Assembly (NCBI RefSeq): GCF_015291745.1
Contig: NZ_CP030060.1
Coordinates: 868,001 to 932,000, forward strand
Direction: 5' to 3'
DNA length: 64,000 nucleotides
Source: Bradyrhizobium sp. CCBAU 53351
Lineage (GTDB): Bacteria; Pseudomonadota; Alphaproteobacteria; Rhizobiales; Xanthobacteraceae
The translations under genes were made by a program, and so were the position numbers. Positions 9,775-18,603 of this stretch are shown here, one piece after another. Within the stretch, counting starts at the first letter, position 1, and each line of letters begins with the position of its first letter. The notes beneath the pieces are model-generated. The model was given only the letters and a program-made list of their open reading frames with translations. It ran no database searches and was not told the origin of the DNA.

Positions 9775-10928
9775 ACGGGGTGACGTTCGAAGCCATCGAA
9801 GCGCGAGGCGTGGAGTCTCTGCTCGAGCAATTACGAGACGAACTGATCGAGCGCACTTATAAGCCACTTCCATCAAGGAAGCGGGAAATACCGAAGGACG
9901 GGGGCTCCAAGGTCCGCGTTCTGTCGATTCCGGCTATCCGCGACAGAGAGGTACAGGGGCGCTCAAGCTCATACTCGAACCTGTATTCGAGGCGGATTTC
10001 CAACCGGGATCGTTCCCAAGCGGACAACACATGAAGCGATCAAGCGAGTTGCTAAAGCAATAGCTGAGCGGAAGACGCGGGTTCTCGATCTTGATTTGCG
10101 GGCCTACTTCGACAACGTCCGGCATGATCGGATTCTGGAGAAGGTAGCCCTGCGGGTTGATGATGGGGACGTCATGCATCTTCTGCGGCTTGTGCTGAAA
10201 GCTTCTGGCAAGAAAGGCGTTCCGCAAGGCGGCGTAATTTTCACCCTTGCTCAGTAACCTCTACCTCAATGAGGTGGACAAGATGCTGGAGCGAGCACGT
10301 GAAGTTACACGTCGCGGCAAGTACACCAATATCGAATATGCACGTTTTGCTGACGATATGGTTGTCTTGATCTATGCCCACCAGCGACATGACTGGCTGC
10401 TCGGCGCTATAAACAAGCGCTTGCGGGAGGAGTTCGCCAAGTTACAGGTTGAGGTGAATGATGAGAAGAGTCGCATAGTTGACCTGGCCCGAGGCGAGAG
10501 CTTCGGCTTCCTGGGAATCGACTTCCGCTATCTCCGCAGTCTGCGCGGAGTGATGCGGCCGTATTACACGCCCAAGCTCAAAAAGCGGACGGCGCTTCTG
10601 CGGGGGCTCAAGGAAGTGTTTGGCAGCTATCGGTCGCAACCGATTAGTCGGGTGATAAGCCTGATCAATCCAAAGCTCCGAGGATGGGTAAACTACTTCC
10701 GGATAGGCGATTCCAGTAAATGCTTCCCTACATCAGAGACTGGGTAGAGAGGAAGGTCAGACGCCATCTGGCGAAGGCACGGAAACAAAAGGGCTTCGGC
10801 TGGAAGCAGTGGAGTAACTCGTGGCTGTACGACACCTTGAAGCTGTTCAACGGCTACCGGGCGAGTGCCGCCGAAGTAAAAGCTGCTCCAACATGATAGG
10901 TCCATAAGCCTTGTCATGAAGCAAATGG

Positions 10929-10963
10929 GAGCGCGTAGTGCGGGAAATCTGCATGCTGCGTGC
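10929..10963 (+). ncRNA. Group II intron domain V
   Basis: The sequence starting GAGCGCGTAGTGCGGGAAAT has the GAGC opening, the GGAAA-type internal part and a partly complementary closing arm. It lies about 30 bases after the end of the maturase frame and about 70 bases before the intron's 3' end, as expected for the catalytic hairpin. Pairing in the lower stem is imperfect compared with the canonical domain, which fits intron decay. Confidence 0.7.
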
Positions 10964-11034
10964 GATGTGGCGGGGGCTGGAAACGTGCATGACCGGGAAA
11001 ACTGGTTAAGCGGCGCGCCAGTCCTCGACCCCAC

Positions 11035-11279
11035 TGTCGAACAGGATCGTCGCCAGCAATTGCGGACCGATGAAGCCGCGCGGCGTGGCATGGAACGGTG
11101 CCGGCGGCTGGCTGATCTTCTCGCAATCGCGGCAAGTGAACTTCTCTCGCACGGTCTCGATGACCTTGAACCGGCGCGGGATCTCCCAACGTCTCGGTCA
11201 CATCCTCGCCCAGTGCTGCAACAAGCCGTTCCTTCTCATCCTGCGACCACCGGCGCCGCCGCTCGGCCGATGTGATCAC
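11035..11279 (-). pseudogene. IS66 tnpA start fused to tnpC N-terminal part
   Basis: Read from 11279 on the minus strand, the sequence begins as IS66 TnpA (MITSAERRRRWSQDEKERLV). It then continues after a deletion as TnpC (GEDVTET, then in another frame EIPRRFKVIETVREKFTC and CEKISQPPAPFHATPRG) up to ILFD at the intron boundary. The middle of tnpA, all of tnpB and the start of tnpC are missing. The part from ~11200 to 11035 is the 5' exon side of the tnpC fragment at 6383-7294. Confidence 0.8.
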
Positions 11280-11386
11280 CTCCGCCCCTCGAAATCGGCA
11301 TAGTGCTTCTCCCAGGATTACCCGTAGGACCTGCAGCGTTCGCGTCCGTCAAACAAGACGGCCCGCAACGGAGGAATACCACAGAG

Positions 11387-11590
11387 TCACCTGCTCTCCT
11401 TCTTCAGATGAACTGAAGGGCCACCGCCGCCAGAGGTGCGATAAATGGCTTGCGCCCAGTCGAAGGGCGAGAAGATCTCTCCGCTCGCGTTTGCCAGCAC
11501 CTTCCGCACCACCATTGGGTCGTTAGGGCGCGCGACCTGCCCCATTCGGACGTAGTTCCTAGGATTGACAAAGTCCGTGTAACTGGGCAT
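11387..11590 (-). CDS. Small unidentified ORF, possibly a gene fragment
   Basis: 67 residues with a protein-like composition (MPSYTDFVNPRNYVRMGQ, then ANASGEIFSPFDWAQAIYR). It sits between IS66 debris and the aminotransferase gene. I do not recognise the family. It may be the tail or head of a gene cut by the neighbouring IS. No convincing Shine-Dalgarno was identified. Reported only because its composition differs from the random frames around it. Confidence 0.25.
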   Translation of the reverse strand: MPSYTDFVNPRNYVRMGQVARPNDPMVVRKVLANASGEIFSPFDWAQAIYRTSGGGGPSVHLKKESR

Positions 11591-11717
11591 TTGCCGCGGC
11601 GGCCCGGTGCTACTTGAGTTAGCTCAGAACGGATCGGGTCGCCTCACGGTGAGGATGACCTTCACTCATGAAGCGCGCCCGATGTGCGACACGTGCCGGG
11701 CGTGGAATGCGGAGTTT

Positions 11718-13118
11718 CTAAACGCTTGCGGGCTCCCTGGCGAGTTCGTCAATGACTTGCCTGGTTGCCTGATAGGCAAGCTCGACAATCTCATCAATCT
11801 CGCCTTCCGAGACGACAAGAGGCGGAGCAAAACCCAGAATATCGCCATGCGGCATTGCCCGAGCAATAAGTCCCCGCTCGCGAGCAGCCTTCGAGATGCG
11901 GGCGCCGACTTTGAGCTGGGCGTCGAACCGTCGCTTCGTGTGACGGTCCGCGACAAACTCGATAGCGCCGAGCAAGCCGACGCCGCGAACTTCGCCAGCG
12001 ATCTCCAATTGAGCGAACCTTTCCTTAAGCCGCTTTTGAAAGTGCGCGCCGACCACCCTGGCGCGATTGCTGAGCTGCTCCTTTTCAACGATATCGAGCA
12101 CTGCGTTGGCGGCGGCGGCAGCGATCGGATGACCCGAGTAGGTGTAACCGTGTGAGAATGCGCCAACGCGATCGGCGGCCCCCTCCATAACAGAGTAAAC
12201 CTTCTCCCCCACGATGGCTGCCGAGAGCGGCATGTAGCCCGAGGTGAGCCCCTTGGCGACCGTTACGAGATCCGGCTCCATCCCGTATAGAGTACTGCCA
12301 AAGTCGGCCCCGGTTCGCCCGAATCCACAGATCACCTCATCGGCGATGAGAAGAACGTCATACCGCCTGAGTACGGCCTGAATCTCCCGCCAATACCCGC
12401 TGGGCGGCGGTGTGATGCCTCCGGTACCAAGGACAGGCTCGGCAATAAACGCGCCGACCGTTTCCGCGCCCTCCCGCACAATTAGCTCTTCGAGTTCGGC
12501 CGCACGCCGACGAGAAAAGGCCTCCTCCGATTCCCCGTGCTCAGCGCCCCAATAATGGTGGGGAGTGCCTGTGTGCAGAATACCCGGAAACGGAAGGTCC
12601 ATTTGATCGTGATAGAACGACATTCCCGTCATTGATCCAGAAATGACCGAGCACCCGTGATAACCGCGCTCGCGAGAGATGATCTTCTTCTTCTTCGGCT
12701 GACCACGCAGATTGTTGTAATACCAGACGAGCTTGGCCTGAGTTTCGTTGGCATCCGATCCGGAAAGTCCGTAGAAGACTTTGCTGGCGTTTCCCGGTGC
12801 CATTTGCACGAGGCGATGCGAAAGCTTTGCGAGCTCTTCGGTCGTGTGAGCAGCGTACGTGTGGTAATATGCGAGCTGATAGGCCTGCCTTGCGATGGCC
12901 TCGGCAACTTCGGTACGCCCATAGCCGATATTGACACAGTAGAGACCGGCAAAGCCATCGATGTATGTTCGGCCCTCCGCATCCCGAATGGATATCCCTT
13001 TACCACCTGTGACGATTGTGGGATCGCCAAGCTTGCCGCTCGCGAAATCCTTCAGCTGCGTGAAGGGATGCAGAACACTGGAACGATCTCGCTCAGCGAT
13101 GGTCTTGATATCAATCAT
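11718..13118 (-). CDS. Class III (omega-)aminotransferase, PLP-dependent
   Basis: 466 residues, full length for class III enzymes of the pyruvate/omega-amino-acid group. PLP-binding features are GLSGSDANET (phosphate binding), YHGCS near residue 153, LLIADEVICGFGRTG (Asp260 to the pyridine nitrogen) and TVAKGLTSGY with Lys289 as the Schiff-base lysine. It transfers an amino group from an omega-amino compound, probably to pyruvate. It lies 9 bp downstream of the dehydrogenase gene on the same strand, a classic aminotransferase-semialdehyde dehydrogenase pair. Substrate candidates from context are GABA, diaminobutyrate or putrescine-like amines; sequence alone does not decide. It resembles diaminobutyrate/GABA-pyruvate transaminases. 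Confidence 0.9.
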   Translation of the reverse strand: MIDIKTIAERDRSSVLHPFTQLKDFASGKLGDPTIVTGGKGISIRDAEGRTYIDGFAGLYCVNIGYGRTEVAEAIARQAYQLAYYHTYAAHTTEELAKLSHRLVQMAPGNASKVFYGLSGSDANETQAKLVWYYNNLRGQPKKKKIISRERGYHGCSVISGSMTGMSFYHDQMDLPFPGILHTGTPHHYWGAEHGESEEAFSRRRAAELEELIVREGAETVGAFIAEPVLGTGGITPPPSGYWREIQAVLRRYDVLLIADEVICGFGRTGADFGSTLYGMEPDLVTVAKGLTSGYMPLSAAIVGEKVYSVMEGAADRVGAFSHGYTYSGHPIAAAAANAVLDIVEKEQLSNRARVVGAHFQKRLKERFAQLEIAGEVRGVGLLGAIEFVADRHTKRRFDAQLKVGARISKAARERGLIARAMPHGDILGFAPPLVVSEGEIDEIVELAYQATRQVIDELAREPASV

Positions 13119-13127
13119 ATAGTTCTC

Positions 13128-14642
13128 CTATGCCGCCAAATCGCCGAAACAGACGTATTTGTGTTCCATGTACTCTGCTAAACCGTGCTTCGACCCTTCT
13201 CGTCCGAGTCCGGACTGCTTCCAGCCTCCGAACGGAATGGGCGGTCCAGTAAAGGAAGCTGTATTGATTCCGAGCATGCCGCACTCGATCTGCTCAGAAA
13301 GGCGGAGCGCCCGGCGAAGGTTGTTTGTGTAGATGTATCCAGCCAGCCCCATTTCGCTGGCGTTCGCCCTGGATACAACCTCCGCCTCAGAATCGAACGG
13401 GAGCACGGCAGCAACCGGCCCGAAGGTTTCTTCATGCGTGATCAGCATGTGGTCGGTGACATCGCTGAGCAACGTCGGAGGAACGAAGTTTGCACCCAAA
13501 CTTGCGCCCTTGTCGGCGCAAAACACCCGCGCCCCCTTTTTTGCGGCGTCGTCGATGTGGGCCCTGCATTTGTTGGCAACCGACAGCTTTGTCATCGGCC
13601 CTATATCAGTTGTCGTTTCCAGGCCGTGCCCGACTCTGAGCTGAGAAATAGGGGTGGCAAACGCCTCGACGAAGGCGCGGTAGATCTTTCTATGCACGTA
13701 GATGCGATTGGCGGCGAGACAGTCCTGGCCCGAAGTGGTGAACTTTGCGTCCATCGCTCCCTTAACCGCCTTGTCGACATCGACGTCGTCAAAGATGATG
13801 CACGGAGCGTGGCCCCCCAGCTCAAGCGACACTTTCTTCACGGTTTGTGCCGCCTCTGCCAGAAGCAGGCGCCCAACTTCGGTAGAACCAGTAAACGAAA
13901 GAGCTCGCACCCTCGTATCGCGCAACAGTGGTTTCGAAAGCTCGATTGAATCACCGACAAGCACCTGAAATACGCCACGCGGAATACCAGCTTCTTCGGC
14001 CAACCTAGCCAGGGCAAGGGCCGACAATGGCGTCTCGGGAGCCGGCTTCACGACGATCGGGCAGCCCGCGGCAAGAGCAGCTCCCGCCTTTCTCGTGATC
14101 ATCGCGATTGGAAAATTCCATGGCGTGATCGCCGCCGCAACACCGATTGGCTGCATTCGCACATGAAGCAGGCTTCCCGCTTTGTGACTCGGAATGGTCT
14201 CGCCATAGGTGCGCTCGCCTTCAGCGGCAAACCATTCCAGAAAGCCCGCGCCATATGTGATCTCGTAGCGTGCCTCCGCCAGAGGCTTTCCTTGCTCGCT
14301 GGTCATAAGAACGGCGAGATCCTCTGAATGGCCGCGGATCAGGGACGCCCAAGATTTGAGGATCACTCCTCGCTCGGTGGGCAGCAGACGCCTCCATGCA
14401 ACAAACGACTTCTCTGCTGCTCCGATTGCCAGCTCCATGTCGGCCGCCGAGCAACGGGCAGCTTCCGCGATTTCCTCCCCCGTCGCGGGGTCGACAACCG
14501 CGTCCTTCTGCCCGCCGTCCGTCCACTTGCCGTCGATGAACGCTGCCCCCGCTAAAAAGTCTCGTCGTCTGAGAGTTCGAAGGTGCCGCATAGCGAGGCC
14601 ACCCCACTCCGGGCGTCTGTGCCGAAAGCCTTGAACACCCAT
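13128..14642 (-). CDS. gabD: NAD(P)-dependent succinate-semialdehyde-type dehydrogenase
   Basis: 504 residues from the start at 14642, which has GGGAG about 7 bases upstream. A shorter start at 14591 would give 487 residues, the usual GabD length. Aldehyde dehydrogenase motifs are PWNFPIAMITRK (coenzyme), FTGSTEVGR, LELGGHAP with the general base Glu274, and SGQDCLA with nucleophile Cys308. It oxidises a semialdehyde to the acid with NAD(P). The preceding aminotransferase would supply succinate or aspartate semialdehyde. It is transcribed divergently from the Lrp regulator with a palindromic operator between them. The exact aldehyde is inferred; DoeC-like aspartate-semialdehyde dehydrogenase is an alternative. 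Confidence 0.88.
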   Translation of the reverse strand: MGVQGFRHRRPEWGGLAMRHLRTLRRRDFLAGAAFIDGKWTDGGQKDAVVDPATGEEIAEAARCSAADMELAIGAAEKSFVAWRRLLPTERGVILKSWASLIRGHSEDLAVLMTSEQGKPLAEARYEITYGAGFLEWFAAEGERTYGETIPSHKAGSLLHVRMQPIGVAAAITPWNFPIAMITRKAGAALAAGCPIVVKPAPETPLSALALARLAEEAGIPRGVFQVLVGDSIELSKPLLRDTRVRALSFTGSTEVGRLLLAEAAQTVKKVSLELGGHAPCIIFDDVDVDKAVKGAMDAKFTTSGQDCLAANRIYVHRKIYRAFVEAFATPISQLRVGHGLETTTDIGPMTKLSVANKCRAHIDDAAKKGARVFCADKGASLGANFVPPTLLSDVTDHMLITHEETFGPVAAVLPFDSEAEVVSRANASEMGLAGYIYTNNLRRALRLSEQIECGMLGINTASFTGPPIPFGGWKQSGLGREGSKHGLAEYMEHKYVCFGDLAA

Positions 14643-14698
14643 TTTGAAACTCCCGCGCCGTCACTTATTGAAATTGCTGGAGTAATCAGGATACTAGT

Positions 14699-14718
14699 GA
14701 CGCAAACAGATTTGCGTC
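14699..14718. promoter_or_regulatory. Perfect palindrome, candidate Lrp operator
   Basis: GACGCAAACAGATTTGCGTC is an 8-bp inverted repeat with a 4-base spacer, lying between the divergent dehydrogenase (start 14642) and lrp (start 14801). Lrp/AsnC regulators usually bind such dyads in the shared promoter of the genes they control. A degenerate version lies at ~41771-41790 in front of a ghost copy of the same gene pair: right half conserved, left half eroded. Confidence 0.7.
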
Positions 14719-14800
14719 GCATTTTCGGTGCGCGGGATGAATTCCTGCAAAGCATTGATGCCTTGCGACGAAACGCAGCTTAGGGCTGGAGACAACCGCT

Positions 14801-15277
14801 ATGCGTTACGATCGGATAGATGCACGCATCCTGGAGATCGTGCAAAAAAACAATCGCCTCACGTCCGAGGTCATTGGCGAAATGGCGGGGCTTTCCCCCA
14901 CGGCGTGTCAGAGAAGGTTGAAGAGGCTCCGTTCGGAAGGAATCATTGAGTCGGATGTGTCCATCGTCTCGGCAAGAGCAGTGGGAAGGCCGATTCAGAT
15001 GCTTGTCCTCGTGAATCTCGAGCGGGAGCGCTCCGATATCATCGACAAATTCAAGAAGGCCATCAAAACGTCGAGTGAAGTCGTAAATGGCTTCTATGTC
15101 ACGGGCGATGCAGACTTCGTTCTGTACATAACGGCTCGCACGATGGAGGACTACGAGCTTTTCACCAGACGCTTCTTTTACGAGAACCCCGATATTAAGG
15201 GGTTCAAAACCATGGTCATCATGGACCGCGTAAAATCGGGGTTTGCAGTTCCAATCGAAATGCCACCGGACAGATAA
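14801..15277 (+). CDS. Lrp/AsnC-family transcriptional regulator
   Basis: 158 residues, normal length. The N-terminal helix-turn-helix (IDARILEIVQKNNRLTSEVI, then AGLSPTACQRRLKRLRSEGI) is followed by a RAM/effector domain (GFYVTGDADFVLYITARTM). It is divergent from the dehydrogenase-aminotransferase operon, and the palindrome at 14699-14718 is its likely binding site. It probably senses an amino acid of the pathway and controls both promoters. The arrangement is like DoeX beside ectoine-degradation genes, but the effector is unknown. Confidence 0.92.
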   Translation: MRYDRIDARILEIVQKNNRLTSEVIGEMAGLSPTACQRRLKRLRSEGIIESDVSIVSARAVGRPIQMLVLVNLERERSDIIDKFKKAIKTSSEVVNGFYVTGDADFVLYITARTMEDYELFTRRFFYENPDIKGFKTMVIMDRVKSGFAVPIEMPPDR

Positions 15278-15456
15278 GCGATCTTTGATCGCGACGTCCC
15301 GACGGTCCAGCTGTTTTGAGCACTCGTGAAAGAATGAGAACCATACCGAAAGCTCTGACAATTCTGACTTCTCACAATCCTCTTCAACCCAAAACAGGCC
15401 TAACGAACTCGCCCCAGTGGGCTTGGTCGAATTACGTGCCAGAATGGTGCTTGAAA

Positions 15457-15491
15457 GCAAAAAAAGGAGGGGCCACTCCAAGGGTGGCCCC
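15457..15491 (-). terminator. Rho-independent terminator downstream of ald
   Basis: GGGGCCAC (15469-15476) pairs with GTGGCCCC (15484-15491) across a 7-base loop. On the minus strand the hairpin is followed after a few bases by a run of seven T (15459-15465). It lies 40 bp past the end of ald, transcribed toward lower coordinates. Confidence 0.9.
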
Positions 15492-15531
15492 TTCAAGTTA
15501 GGGAGGAAACGCCCCTAGGGGGCCTGGGAGA

Positions 15532-16644
15532 TCAGGCCGCAGCCTGTTCGATCGGTGAAAATGGTAGGCCGAGACTCTCTGCCACTGCCTTGTAGGTCAA
15601 CCGGCCCCGATAGACGTTCAGGCCAGCGCGCAAGTGCGGATTTTCAAGCACGGCCGCAAAGCCCTTGTTTGCCAAAGCCAAGCCAAAAGGCAAAGTTGCG
15701 TTGTTGAGGGCCTGACTTGAGGTAAGCGGGACTGCACCGGGCATGTTGGCAACGCAATAGTGGATCACGCCGTCGACTTCGTAGGTTGGATCAGCATGGG
15801 TGGTGGCACGCGACGTCTCAAAGCAACCGCCTTGATCGATCGCGACGTCAACGACCACAGAGCCTTGCTTCATCGAGCTCAGCATCTTGCGCGACACCAG
15901 CTTCGGTGCACTGGCTCCTGGGACGAGCACGGCGCCAATAACGACGTCTGCGGCAGAGACTTCCTCTTCAACGCTGTCGATGGTCGAGTACCTGGTGCGG
16001 ACGCGGCCCTCGAATAGCTCGTCCAGTTCGCGAAGGCGGTTGATCGAACGGTCGATGACGGTGACTTCCGCACCCAAACCGGCTGCCATTCGGGCGGCAT
16101 GCGTACCGACGACACCGCCACCGATGACAACGATACGAGCGGGCTGAACGCCAGGCACGCCGCCGATCAATAACCCCCGCCCGCCGCTGTACCGTTTTAG
16201 GGCCGCGCCGGCAGCCTCGATCGTGAGCCGGCCCGCGACTTCGCTCATTGGCGCAAGCAACGGCAAGCCCCCGTTCGAGTCGGTGACGGTTTCATAGGCG
16301 ATCGCTGTGCAACCCGATTTCAGCAGTCCTTTTGCCTGCTCCGGATCGGGCGCCAGATGCAGATAGGTGAAGAGGATCTGATTCTCTCGGAGCTGGACCC
16401 ATTCGGACGGCTGCGGCTCCTTGACCTTGACTACCATCTCGCTCGATGCAAACACCTCCCGAGCAGCCGCGGCGATTGTTGCACCGGCCTTCCGGTATTC
16501 CTCGTCGCTTGCCCCGATGCCAGCGCCGGCATTGGCCTCCACCAATACTTGGTGGCCGGCAGCCACATATTCCCGGACAGCTCCAGGGGTCAGGCCCACG
16601 CGATATTCGTGTGTTTTGATTTCCTTGGGAACACCGACTTGCAT
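15532..16644 (-). CDS. ald: Alanine dehydrogenase
   Basis: 370 residues, the normal length. The N-terminus MQVGVPKEIKTHEYRVGLTP is diagnostic. Substrate-site residues are in MVVKVKEPQPSEW and FTYLHLAPD. The Rossmann NAD site is VVIGGGVVGTHAARMAAGLG, and the C-terminal NMPGAVPLTSSQAL motif is present. It catalyses L-alanine + NAD+ + H2O to pyruvate + NH4+ + NADH. In this cluster it would regenerate the pyruvate used by the omega-aminotransferase and release the nitrogen. It ends at a good terminator. Confidence 0.96.
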   Translation of the reverse strand: MQVGVPKEIKTHEYRVGLTPGAVREYVAAGHQVLVEANAGAGIGASDEEYRKAGATIAAAAREVFASSEMVVKVKEPQPSEWVQLRENQILFTYLHLAPDPEQAKGLLKSGCTAIAYETVTDSNGGLPLLAPMSEVAGRLTIEAAGAALKRYSGGRGLLIGGVPGVQPARIVVIGGGVVGTHAARMAAGLGAEVTVIDRSINRLRELDELFEGRVRTRYSTIDSVEEEVSAADVVIGAVLVPGASAPKLVSRKMLSSMKQGSVVVDVAIDQGGCFETSRATTHADPTYEVDGVIHYCVANMPGAVPLTSSQALNNATLPFGLALANKGFAAVLENPHLRAGLNVYRGRLTYKAVAESLGLPFSPIEQAAA

Positions 16645-17346
16645 CTTGCAATCTCCGCTTTTGCTGAACCACTTCTAATCGGAACCACGCGGTGAAATTG
16701 AGAAGGGACCGGCGAACGACGCAGAAATTCAGCAACCTCGGCGTTCTTGCGCACAATTCCAGCAGAGTGCGCGAGATGGTGATGGTTTGCTATTCCTGGC
16801 GCCGCAATCGGCACAGTGGCAGCCGACACATCGATCCAAAGGAAGTTTCGCACAGCGATTTTCACGTATTTAACGGCCTTCGGTTCCTCCACGGGGCTCT
16901 GGGCGAAACATCCCCTCTGTCCCGCTCCACGCAAAAGCTGCATGAATCCCGGCGGATATTTATGGCGGAACAGTTGCCCAGCAACGCGCGCATGCCGCCA
17001 GGGCTCGCCGATCGAATGGCAACGATACGCTCAGAGATTGTGAGCATCATGGAGCGGCTGTCAATGATCGCTCGAAAGCGGCCTTTCCGATTGTGACGAT
17101 CGCGTCCACCTTCGGTCTTGGTGATGACGAGCGCAGGCGCGAGCCCGGGATATTGCGATGGACTACGGCTCGGCGCAATCAGCACCGCGACCGGGCCACC
17201 TATCTGCGGACGCCTAGTGTTGAAAACCGGTGTCCTCGTGCAAGAAGGCGAGTGCTGCGAGCGAGAGTGGCCCATTGTTCTCCTTTGAGAGACCTTAACG
17301 CACTAGCGGCAGGCCTGGAATCGCTGAGGCCGCAGCGGATTGCGCG
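16645..17346. other. No recognisable gene
   Basis: About 700 bp between ald and the M24 pseudogene. Several open frames exist on both strands (for example 16692-17096 plus, 16862-17275 minus), but none has a recognisable motif or a good ribosome site, and they overlap each other. It may contain the remains of a gene of the same cluster. The ald promoter should lie near 16645-16800. Confidence 0.5.
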
Positions 17347-18499
17347 TCAGAGTTCGAATAGCTCGCGCGGCAACTTCGTGAATGGTTCACCTGCAACGTC
17401 GGTATGCGGAAGGTTTCGCTGATCACATAACCACGTCTTCATCGATCCAGTTTTCAAGCATGAGGTGAAATGTCGTATTCGGCTTGAGGACCGTGTTATC
17501 GCCGTCCTTCAAGCTAGCTGTAGGTTCCGTCCAATCTATCGCGACGGCGTAGCCGCACCGAGACTCCTTCACCAAGCCATCGCGTTTTCAAGTTGGAGTT
17601 GAAAGCTATGGCGACGTCGCTGCAGGTCCTGCCGGGTTTGGCGGCGGCAAGTGCAGCTTCCAACCTGGCAACGTTCCCTTCATGCAACCGGCGTATGTGA
17701 TCCGACGGCTTACCGATCGCGACATCGTGCGCATCAGCGGAGAGGTCTAGCCATGACGCCCGCCGCTGAACTCGAAATTGCTCTGCGAGCCCGTCTGGAA
17801 GACGTCTTCGGTCCAGCGAATGTGACACGTGGAGATGCGTGCGCAGCGCAAAGAAGAGGCCCGCAAAATCCGTGCTGGGCTTGCCGTTAGCGCTGCGCAC
17901 CAATGTTGCAATGACCTCGGCGGATTCATTGGCCTCGCGCGCGCCTGAGCGGATAACGTCTCTCGCTTTGAGCATGCCGGCGTCGGAAATAGCGGTAGCT
18001 TCCCGCATCATCGCGAATTCCGAGTCCGATTTCACGCCGCGGATCCGGGTCACGGCGTTAGTGCAGTAGACGATGTTCGCGCCTGTCGAGCGAGATTTGA
18101 ACTTCTTAACTGTCAGCGGGCAAGAGCCGTTCTTCCAGACCGGTCCATTTGCGGCCGACGCCATCGTCCAAGATGAAGTCGATGGTCTCCTCCCGTTCGG
18201 GGTAGCGATGAGCGCCTCCGAATAACCAGTGACACGACTGCGATCGACAAACATCTGATGGATCGCCGCCGGCCAGACCATTCTGCGCGTCAGGAAGGTC
18301 GGCTACTCATCCGTTAAAGTCACGACCAGCCCCCGCGGAACATAGCCCGACCTCGAAGTGTATCCGGAGAGATATATGATGTTAGCCGGAGCCGTGACCA
18401 CCGCTTCGACCTTCGCCGCTCTATCTCCGACTTGACGGCGGATAATCTCCGCAGATACCCGCCGCGGGCGAATGCTTGCGAAGCCTTAGGCATTGCCAT
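17347..18499 (-). pseudogene. M24 peptidase family (ectoine-hydrolase/Xaa-Pro-peptidase-like), frameshifted
   Basis: The start ATG at 18499 follows AAGGAG. Pieces in different frames read in order: MAMPKASQAFARG and LRRLSAVKSEIERR; RMVWPAAIHQMFVDRSRVTG; ANIVYCTNAVTRIRGVKSDS and FAMMREATAISDAGMLKARD; STCHIRWTED; KPNTTFHLMLENWIDED; SETFRIP; and AGEPFTKLPRELFEL before the stop. The family hydrolyses dipeptides or cyclic amino compounds; the C-terminal FHLM..W..SETFR pattern is like ectoine hydrolase DoeA/EutD as I recall it. It is 105 bp downstream of the M20 gene on the same strand. At least five frameshifts make it dead. Confidence 0.75.
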
Positions 18500-18603
18500 G
18501 TGCAAACTCCTTCTGGAAAGAGTGGGTCGTTCTCTCGCGTGGATCGAGGGCGGGCCGGCGGATCTTTTCGTGTCATTTGTGGCGGGATCGTACATCGGCG
18601 CCG

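Larger units (their letters stand above)
7801..10896 (+). pseudogene. ltrA: Group II intron reverse transcriptase/maturase (LtrA-like), disrupted
   Basis: The start ATG at 7801 follows AAGGACGAG. The N-terminus (ENDGAPGIDGV) breaks off at the IS insertion and resumes at 9781 (TFEAIEARGVESLLEQLRDE). RT motifs follow: RVLSIPAIRDREVQG, LDLDLRAYFDNVRHDRI, GVPQGGVI, and the catalytic box YARFADDMVVL. The C-terminus has the maturase part (INPKLRGWVNYFRIG) and WVERKVRRHLAKARKQ. Apart from the IS there are frameshifts near 9950, 10010, 10240 and 10735. Reverse transcriptase, maturase and mobility functions must therefore be lost. Confidence 0.9.
7295..11034 (+). mobile_element. Group II intron inserted antisense into IS66 tnpC
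   Basis: The 5' end is GTGCG (the GUGYG consensus) at 7295. The 3' end is CTCGACCCCAC at 11034, with a domain V hairpin at about 10929-10963. It encodes a decayed LtrA-type protein on the plus strand. The intron lies antisense to tnpC, so splicing could not repair the tnpC message. It is interrupted by an rve-type IS (7976-9774); without that, the intron is about 1.94 kb, a usual size for an ORF-bearing bacterial intron. Confidence 0.9.

Noticed and set aside
16692..17275. Overlapping frames 16692-17096 (+) and 16862-17275 (-) as genes
   Set aside because: No motif, no ribosome site, overlapping on opposite strands; probably chance or heavily decayed DNA.
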